From NCBI RefSeq assembly GCF_026151205.1, contig NC_087078.1, positions 19,135,765 to 19,199,764 of the forward strand: DNA of 64,000 nt, written 5' to 3'. The notes beneath the pieces were generated by a model, which made no database searches, had not been told where the DNA came from, and saw nothing but the letters and a program-made list of their open reading frames with translations. This DNA is from Bolinopsis microptera. Taxonomy: Eukaryota; Ctenophora; Tentaculata; Lobata; Bolinopsidae. The translations under genes and the position numbers were made by a program. Shown here piece after piece: positions 57,010 to 64,000 of this stretch (positions are counted from its first letter, which is position 1; every line of letters starts with the position of its first letter).

Positions 57010-59520
57010 TACAAATTACTATATTCCTCAGCTATCTCATAGTTGGTTCGTCTGAAATATACAGGGGGTATGACTTACTACCACCACTGTATGTTTGCTG
57101 GGTTGGCGTGAAGTAAGGAACAAAAAGCCTAATGGCCCCTAATGGAAACCAATTTCAATTTTGTTCAGCTAGATTCTGTAATCTGTAATATGGTTGCAAC
57201 ATCCCACAAAGGCTGTCCCCCAGTTAAACTAGTTGCGGTACGGATTTGACAGCAGATTACCCATGGAGATAAGGACGTCACTGCCTGAAATTTATCTTGA
57301 AATACACCTTCTCTCCGATAAATGCAACTTCATTAACCTTGCTGACCGATTATACCTTATCAACTAATGTTGTGAACGCTGTTAACATATTATGGTTAAT
57401 ATGATATGTGCTCAGGACTCTCCTATCACTCTGGGGTTGAATATCCTTGCTTCACATAGACAACAGAATCATAAAGTACGGTATTGTTCCGTTGCTCATA
57501 TGGTTCAAGCCTATCATTATTCATATTGTTAACGCCTATAAGTCGTTAGATTGCTACAATTTGTTAATGTTATTTTAACATAAGTATAAGAAGATGGTGT
57601 ATATCAATATGACTACAACAATTCAACAATGGAGCAATTATCATTACCCATTCTCGCACGCTATTAAGACGTCACTGTTCACTGTCCAGTCCAACATGTT
57701 GTTGATGATTCTCAAGAAGTAGATGACGAAATAGTTTATTAGTAGTGCACTAGATAAGAGTTCACCACAGACCACTTTCAGCTGTGGAGCAGGGGCCGAT
57801 CTAGTCAACCAGCATCCATCATTTGTAGATATGTAGACAGATTCCATCATTTGTAGATATAATGTAGACAGATTCCATCATTTGTAGATATGTAGACAGA
57901 TTCCATCATTTGTAGATATGTAGACAGATTTTGGTTCCTATTTTTTTCCCTTGTTCTTATTTTAATAGCGGAACATTTCTTCTTGCCTTTTAGAAAACTG
58001 TTCAAATAAATAGTGAAGATAACATCCCCTTCCTGTCCTTAATTGAACGATCTATCAGAGGCTACGACGTCTTTGCTTGTTTGCATTATTAATTATAAGA
58101 TTAAATTCTTCTCGATTTATCAATTTATTCGTGATATTGCTACAAAATATTTTGCCAGATTATTGACAGATTAACAGCAAAGAAAAAATTAAGAGATGCT
58201 CTGTAAGTCTCGAGTGAAGTGGTACTAGTGGCGGTAACTTTGAGTTGTCATAAGTGGTCAAATTTCGGCATCAATTTGTTGACAGCCCTTCAGTAATGAA
58301 CGTCAAATGCTTATTTAACTGTCAATAATTCCTATTTCGTAGTGTAATAAACCCTCTACTCCTTCATTTAGCGATATGTTAACTTTTGATCATAACCATG
58401 ATTTTAAGCCAAGCCTCGATGCACCCTTTAGTTAAACTGTTCGTCAGAAATTTAAAATTGTATGAACGTCACAAAATTCAAACTTGTGGTGCGTAATAAT
58501 CTAATATTGTGTGGCGTTATTTCGACACTTAAATTAAACCATGCTGGACAGTTTATAACGTTATTAAAATTCGACACGAATGGGCTATTTGTTGTTCAGC
58601 GGAGAATTGTTTATTTGGTATTCACTCCGAATAAATAGTACCCTCCTCATGACAGACTATAACATTCAGCACGAATTGAGAAACTTTTACATATTAACTA
58701 AGATTTCATTCAATTGACTAGAACTAGCTAGGACTAACTAGTGTATACAAGAGAAGGATAGTTTCTTCTTAAAAGGTCGAATTTTCTGGAATTTGTCAGT
58801 ATCAAAGTGAAACTTTAATTTGTTTATGTAACATTTTATTTTTCGTTGCCTTATTGCTTTTAAAGGTTAAACCTTTTATAAATGTTATAAATAAAACGAC
58901 TATGATTGATCTTTTAGGATCAAAGTTGTACTCTGAAGAGTTCTAGGGTTTCATCAAAGGAGACTTAATTACAGCAATTAGTTACGTAATACTTAAACAA
59001 TCACAGAACTCCCCCTGCCATCCGCAGTGACCCTTAAATCATGCCCTCAAGGGGCACAATCCCGATATAATACAGAAGCGATAAAGTTATTTTATTTTAT
59101 CGATCATGTCATGTTAATGTTGTTAGGTGGAGGGGGTCCAGCCCTTATCATTGATTTATTAATTTCAAGTAATTCAGACAATAATGGTTGGCTGGATCCT
59201 TGTTTAAAAATCCCCCATTCTGTATTTACTTCTAACCTTCAGATTAAGTTTATACGAATGCTGAGTACGAGTCCTGAATGCGGAGCACTTGAATGCCTAG
59301 TACTTCTAAGTTAGAGTTGGTGAGTCAAGCCAACATCCATTGAACTTCATCTAAATACAAATTATTGTGGAATTATCGCCATACCTCACCCCTGGGAGGC
59401 AGGTCTCCAAACATTTGGAGCCTGGCTGGGTCAAGTTAGAGTGTTGGATTGTCGTATTTTATTATCCTACCTTGATGGGTCGTCCTTGATATTTTCGTTA
59501 TTCGATTTGACCATTAGTTT
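57010..59520. other. Intergenic, no gene seen
   Basis: Holds a 28-bp repeat at 57812-57930 (CATCATTTGTAGATATGTAG, about four copies). A 95-residue plus frame at 59027-59314 shows no domain. Upstream non-coding exon(s) of the GPCR probably lie here. Confidence 0.4.
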
Positions 59521-59573
59521 TGTTTTTCAGTGAAAGCACAAGACAACTGAACCACTGAACATCAGACACAGAG
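59521..59573 (+). other. Splice acceptor and 5' UTR of the GPCR
   Basis: TTTTGTTTTTCAG ending at 59530 is a good 3' splice site, followed by 43 bp of untranslated sequence to the ATG. This implies at least one upstream non-coding exon. Confidence 0.55.
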
Positions 59574-60725
59574 ATGAGTAACATGACATTTACAACACCA
59601 CCATATCCAGATATACCCTCTCCAGACCAGACAATCTTTGATTTGTACGCTAAATATTGGACCCTGATTGGGGACGTTGACGTGAAAGTGGAAGTACATC
59701 GTCCTCTCTGGATAACACTATTCTTTCTCGGAACTGTCATTGCTTTACTCGGAAACACTGTCATCCTGATCGCAGCTAAACAGAGAGCCATTAACCTGGA
59801 CAACGTCACCACAACTCTAATTCAGCACGTGGCCGTTTCGGACATTTTAAACACGCTGATAGTCATCTTTCCCACCTTTTTGACTGTAACAACTGATCAC
59901 TGGTTGTTTGGCAAAGAGTTCTGTTACTTCCGAGCGATAACGCAAGTACCGTTACAATCCCACAGTATGCTCTTAGTCTGCGCGCTAAACTGTGCCAAAC
60001 TTGCCTTCATTCTCTTTCCACTACGCTCAGATACCTGGAGAAAACGTTACGGTCACATCATTGCAGGTATCACGTGCCTTGTCTCGTGGGTCCCTCTGCC
60101 AATTTCCATCATCCTAGTGAAGACAGGCCACGTGAAACCCATGTTTAACTTTGAGTCCATAACCTGTGAATTCATGGTCGGACAACCATCCCGGCTGACG
60201 TCTACCTACGCTGCGATAAACTTCACCCTGATAACGGGCAGCACGGCTCTGGTGATGGGTACTACCATCTGGTTGACAGTGATTGCCACCAGGATGAGTA
60301 AAGCTAGAGGAAACCAGGTTAAACTAAGAGGGGTGGTCACGGTGATTTCCATAGCAATTCTCTTCTGTCTGAGCTTTCTACCCGTCACGGCTGTGTATGT
60401 GGTGTTTCTCATGGGCCAGAAAGGGTTCACTTTTTCTGATGGATTCTATCAGTTTCTGTTCACGCGGGGAAGAACATTAGCTATCCATGTGATATACTTG
60501 AACAACATTGCCAATGTGTTCATATATTTTGCTTCTATAGCGAGTTTTCGGGGGTTTGTGAGGACAAAATTGAAGTTTCTGTTTTCCCGTTGTTACAAAT
60601 CAATGGGAAAACGGAATCAAGTAGGTCTTAAAGAAGGGGGAGAAGCTTTCAAACTTACCCGCAGAGCTACAGAAACTATTGACCTAGCTGTGGGATGTCA
60701 TGTTACAAACAGAGCTATTTCTTGA
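59574..60725 (+). CDS. Class A (rhodopsin-like) GPCR, orphan
   Basis: 383 residues in one exon. Seven hydrophobic helices are visible. TM1 contains GNTVIL (60-65), TM2 VAVSDIL (87-92), TM3 follows Cys117, TM4 holds SWVPLP (171-176), and TM6 holds FLP (268-270). TM7 reads NVFIY (314-318). Cys117 and Cys198 are placed for the conserved TM3-ECL2 disulphide; Asn3 (NMT) is a glycosylation site. DRY is replaced by Ala-Lys-Leu (141-143) before LFPL, CWxP by SFLP, and NPxxY by NVFIY. The N-terminus of about 45 residues has no signal peptide; the C-tail is short. Ligand and G protein cannot be inferred. The start was chosen as the first ATG after the acceptor. Confidence 0.9.
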   Translation: MSNMTFTTPPYPDIPSPDQTIFDLYAKYWTLIGDVDVKVEVHRPLWITLFFLGTVIALLGNTVILIAAKQRAINLDNVTTTLIQHVAVSDILNTLIVIFPTFLTVTTDHWLFGKEFCYFRAITQVPLQSHSMLLVCALNCAKLAFILFPLRSDTWRKRYGHIIAGITCLVSWVPLPISIILVKTGHVKPMFNFESITCEFMVGQPSRLTSTYAAINFTLITGSTALVMGTTIWLTVIATRMSKARGNQVKLRGVVTVISIAILFCLSFLPVTAVYVVFLMGQKGFTFSDGFYQFLFTRGRTLAIHVIYLNNIANVFIYFASIASFRGFVRTKLKFLFSRCYKSMGKRNQVGLKEGGEAFKLTRRATETIDLAVGCHVTNRAIS

Positions 60726-61480
60726 AGACATTTCTCGAATATATCTTTATAAAATGCAGTTTTATAAATTGAAGAATATTGCGGAAGCTCATTACAATAT
60801 TTAGAATATTAACATTGTCAATTATTGTCAACTACCACATTGTCGTTATACAGCTAATTACAGAAGGTATGAGTCAAATATGTATGAGTCAACTATGCAC
60901 TCAGGAGCTTATTTTCAATGGGGTAGCGTCGTTAGAAGGGGGGTTCAATTAACAATTAAATTTACTGCAGCTTGTAGGCGACCATGCAATAATGTGCTGT
61001 TATGATATAACCTTCCAGTTCCACCTAGGCCTTGACTTGTGCTTGTGCCAGGACGTTATAAAGCCTTTCAGTAAACTGTAAAGTGTTATGTAATTAATTA
61101 TACATATATAATATAATTAGTATAATTAGTTATACGTCAATCTGGAGTCATGTTTTGTTTATAATACCTCCCAGGATTACATGTGCGAAAAGTTCGGAAT
61201 CGTAAATCTTGATAATGGTCCATCAGTAACACAAAGGTATCACAGTATCACATTTTGTGCGTGATGTCAGTTAACTGTCTTTAACTATACCATATTTTGG
61301 GTAGCAGCTATTGTAAACCAACTATGAAGGGAGGAAAACGCTTTCCATATCCATTTACTCAACACCGTATTTCTACCCACTACACGAGTAACAGACACTC
61401 AGGCTAACGTAACATCTGCATCAGTTACTGTTAGTTCCAGCCTAGTCCATTTCGATTAGTCAACTTCTCAGCAACTCGAC
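60726..61480. other. Intergenic between GPCR and cysteine-rich gene
   Basis: AT-rich. It should contain the GPCR 3' UTR and the promoter of the next gene; no specific motif is supported. Confidence 0.4.
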
Positions 61481-61837
61481 ATGAAGGTGTTTATATACCT
61501 ACTCTATATGGTCATGATAGCAAGTGAGTTTACAAGTTTCTTTAAGACAAATCGATCCTTTGAAATTACAATGTTAAAGGACCCTCTGTTTTGATGACGA
61601 TGAAAGAATCTTAGTTTGAATTGAAATGGAATGTTACATGGTAACCCTGGTAACCTCTAAATTATCAAATTTTCTATCAAGAGGCAGCAGTGGAGTTTAG
61701 TATATGGAGGACAGAAAGTGAGCGCTCCTACGAAGGGTTACTGATGGTGAGTATTGACGGAGGAGCTCGTAAGAATGTGTGTTACCTCTTCGAACAGGAC
61801 AATCTCCGTACATGCACGGCTACTGCTATCTAATTCT

Positions 61838-62358
61838 GCAACATGCACGACTATTGCTATCCAGTTCTGCAACATGCACGACTACTGCTATCCAGTTCTG
61901 CAACATGCACGACTACTGCTATCCAGTTCTGCAACATGCACGACTACTGCTATCCAGTTCTGCAACATGCACGACTACTGCTATTCAGTTCTGCAACATG
62001 CACGACTACTGCTATCCAGTTCTGCAACATGCACGACTACTGCTATCCAGTTCTGCAACATGCACGACTACTGCTATCCAGTTCTGCAACATGTACGACT
62101 ACTGCTATCCAGTTCTGCAACATGCACGGCTACTGCTATCCAGTTCTGCAACATGCACGACTACTGCTATCCAGTTCTGCAACATGCACGACTACTGCTA
62201 TCCAGTTCTGCAACATGCACGACTACTGCTATCCAGTTCTGCAACATGCACGACTACTGCTATCCAGTTCTGCAACATGCACGACTACTGCTATCCAGTT
62301 CTGCAACATGCACGACTACTGCTATCCAGTTCTGCAACATGCACGACTACTGCTATCC
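61838..62358. repeat. 31-bp minisatellite, about 17 copies, in or beside an exon
   Basis: Unit CAACATGCACGACTACTGCT plus ATCCAGTTCTG. Three units make 93 bp, so each of the three plus frames reads the same 31-residue peptide, phase-shifted. Copies are almost identical. Confidence 0.95.
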
Positions 62359-63040
62359 ATTCTGCGCCAACAATGAGTCAGGTATTTACAACTTGGATGG
62401 TTGTAGTCCCACTTGTACTTACGGTCAATCCTCTAGTGACCAGCACAGCCAAGACTACTAGTACTACTACACCACATTATCTTACAGCTGCAGCCCAACA
62501 AACAGTGTAAACGCAACTGGTATTGTGGGTAGATGTTCCTGCGAAGCTGGCCTGTACTGGTCGGGGGGTCACTGTCTACCTTGTCCAGCGTACAAGTACA
62601 GTGCTGCTAACTCAGTGAACTGTACCCAGTGTCCTAACGGAGCTACCTCCACCCCTGGTTCAAGTAACTGTATTTGTTTTCTAGGACTGTACAAAAATGA
62701 CACAGAGTGTATGGAATGTGGTGGGAACACTTTCAGTGTTCGGAACAGCACTTCTTGTACAAATTGTCCTGAAAACAGCACCGCCTCTCTCGACCACTGT
62801 GCTTGTGTGTGTCAGGACAACTATATCTGGAACCCAGCCGGCAACAACTGCACTGAGACAAAGAAACACCACTCAGAGGAACCTTCAACCAACAGGACTA
62901 CCACAGTGCCATCGAACAACGCCGCTCAACCACAAAGAAGAACATCACCCAAAACAACAAGCAGACACCAGCTCAAAACAATAACACACCACTGGGAATA
63001 ATACCTGACACCAGCCCCGCAAACACCGGACCACCAACTT

Positions 63041-63210
63041 GCTGTGTAGGGTACTGCGACAATTGACCCCCCGACAATTGACCCCTATGTAATTACACTG
63101 GGGTCAGGGTTAATTGTATTAACTTATATTGTCTGGGGGTCAATTGTCGGGGGGTCAATTGTCGGGGGGTCAATTGTCGGGGGGTCAATTGTCGCCCACC
63201 CGCTGTGTAG
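63041..63210. mobile_element. 152-bp MITE with 9-bp target duplication
   Basis: GCTGTGTAG at 63041-63049 and 63202-63210 flanks 63050-63201. The ends are inverted repeats: GGTACTGCGACAATTGACCC at the left and, read inward from the right, GGGTGGGCGACAATTGACCC. CGACAATTGACCCC is repeated twice on the left and four times (complement) on the right. A 9-bp duplication is typical of Mutator-like elements; no coding capacity. Confidence 0.82.
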
Positions 63211-63241
63211 ACGAGGAGGACATTTATGAGATGCCCGAATA

Positions 63242-64000
63242 AACTTGAGCACGTTATGAGTAAGGGTATTTGTACATATTTGCTAGTAATATCACTACCA
63301 TGATGTTACACCCGTTTAAGCAGATGATTGTTTGATAAACCGTTTATTTTTGTGAATTATGTCTCGAATAGAGTAAAGTAGTTCACTTTTAATTTCACCA
63401 AATTCAGTTTGTGAAGACTGCACTTGCTATTTTACCAAATTTATCATCTTTCAAGCAGAGTTAATGATCTTATTTTTCCCTACTTTTTATAAACTAATCT
63501 AGTTAATTGGTGATTGGACATATTATTGTACAACTTTTAGGTGCTTGGGTATTCCTAGAAATTTTTGTTTATGTGATTGTAGATCTTTCTAGAAAAAAAA
63601 ACATCTAGAAATGTAGTGAATTAGAATAGGGGTTATTTTCATAACATTTACATAGGGGTTATTTTCATAACTATCCATCATGTTACGCACTCGGAATCAT
63701 TATCCACCAGTTGTCGGCGGTATGACGTGTGCTATGTTGTTTTGTGCTTTGATTCAGTTTTACTTTTATTAAACGTAAAATTTTGATTGTTTGTCTTTTT
63801 TCAAAGAATTTGATCCATGGGCATGATGCATTAGCCATATGACGGACAAGTAAGGCGTTGTTTTTCATTTGATTTGATTTGATTGCGGGTACAAGAGCTC
63901 GTACCTGACGTTTATTTGACACCGTCACTCTATCTTAGGCTTAGAAATGTCTCGTGAGTTATTCACAAGACCAAAGCTGATGCTGACATCTTCTTCTTCG
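63242..64000. other. Intergenic, no gene seen
   Basis: Contains a doubled AGGGGTTATTTTCATAAC near 63628 and 63652. Minus frame 63683-63928 (81 residues) shows no domain. Confidence 0.4.

Larger units (their letters stand above)
61481..63240 (+). pseudogene. Secreted/membrane cysteine-rich protein gene, apparently broken
   Basis: Exon 61481-61523 encodes MKVFIYLLYMVMIA, a signal-peptide start, with donor GTGAGT. The next exon (acceptor CAG at 61687 or 61690) reads VEFSIWRTESERSYEGLLMV then VCYLFEQDNLRTC, and hits TAA at the edge of a 31-bp minisatellite. After the array another frame reads DYCYPFCANNESGIYNLDGC to a TAG at about 62457, then continues to 63001 with CxxC repeats (CSCEAGLYWSGGHCLPCPAY, CTQCPNGATSTPGSSNC, CTNCPENST). 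These resemble TNFR/ephrin-receptor-like repeats. A third frame covers 62990-63049 and, skipping a 152-bp MITE, ends DEEDIYEMPE and stop at about 63241. No TM helix is seen. Unrecognised introns or assembly error could explain some breaks. Function unknown. Confidence 0.5.

Overview
The window is animal nuclear DNA: genes split by GT-AG introns, metazoan protein families, no operons, and many microsatellites, minisatellites and transposon relics. It is not bacterial or viral. The lineage cannot be fixed from the sequence. The protein matches are clear but diverged, so an invertebrate is likely. An intronless gene nested in a giant intron together with very dense minisatellites would suit a compact early-branching animal such as a ctenophore, but that is a guess.

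Layout. (1) 1-20162, minus strand: 17 exons of an F-BAR/HR1/SH3 adaptor of the CIP4/FBP17/Toca-1 family, complete from its start codon to the first residues of the SH3 domain, where the window ends. All exon phases agree. Its introns hold many private tandem arrays, a perfect (AG)270 tract and a TTAA-flanked element. (2) 20.4-26.9 kb: intergenic, with a decayed RNase H domain of a LINE, a telomere-like patch and a family of 75-115 bp mobile elements with exact 8-10 bp target-site duplications. (3) 26917-52683, minus strand: eight exons of a calcium-binding mitochondrial carrier (SCaMC/SLC25A23-25 type, EF-hands plus three carrier repeats); the most 5' exon was not found. One intron is 22.4 kb, and its 5' splice site is the first unit of a (TTTG)n tract. 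(4) Inside that intron, same strand, 32759-35152: an intronless 797-residue type IV (zeta/iota/rdgA-like) diacylglycerol kinase without ankyrin repeats, with two perfect CRE sites upstream. The rest of the intron holds tandem arrays, a CCAAT-box array, a duplicated 290 bp block and a 5'-truncated LINE copy. (5) 53-59.5 kb: five minisatellite arrays and unassigned DNA. (6) 59574-60725, plus strand: an intronless-CDS class A GPCR with altered DRY, CWxP and NPxxY motifs. (7) 61481-63240, plus strand: a secreted or membrane cysteine-rich gene whose reading frame is broken by a 31-bp minisatellite, a stop codon and a 152-bp MITE with a 9-bp target duplication.

The genes are functionally separate: membrane-curvature/actin signalling, DAG removal, Ca2+-regulated ATP-Mg/Pi transport, and receptors. 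Nothing in the window shows a shared pathway beyond general Ca2+/lipid signalling.
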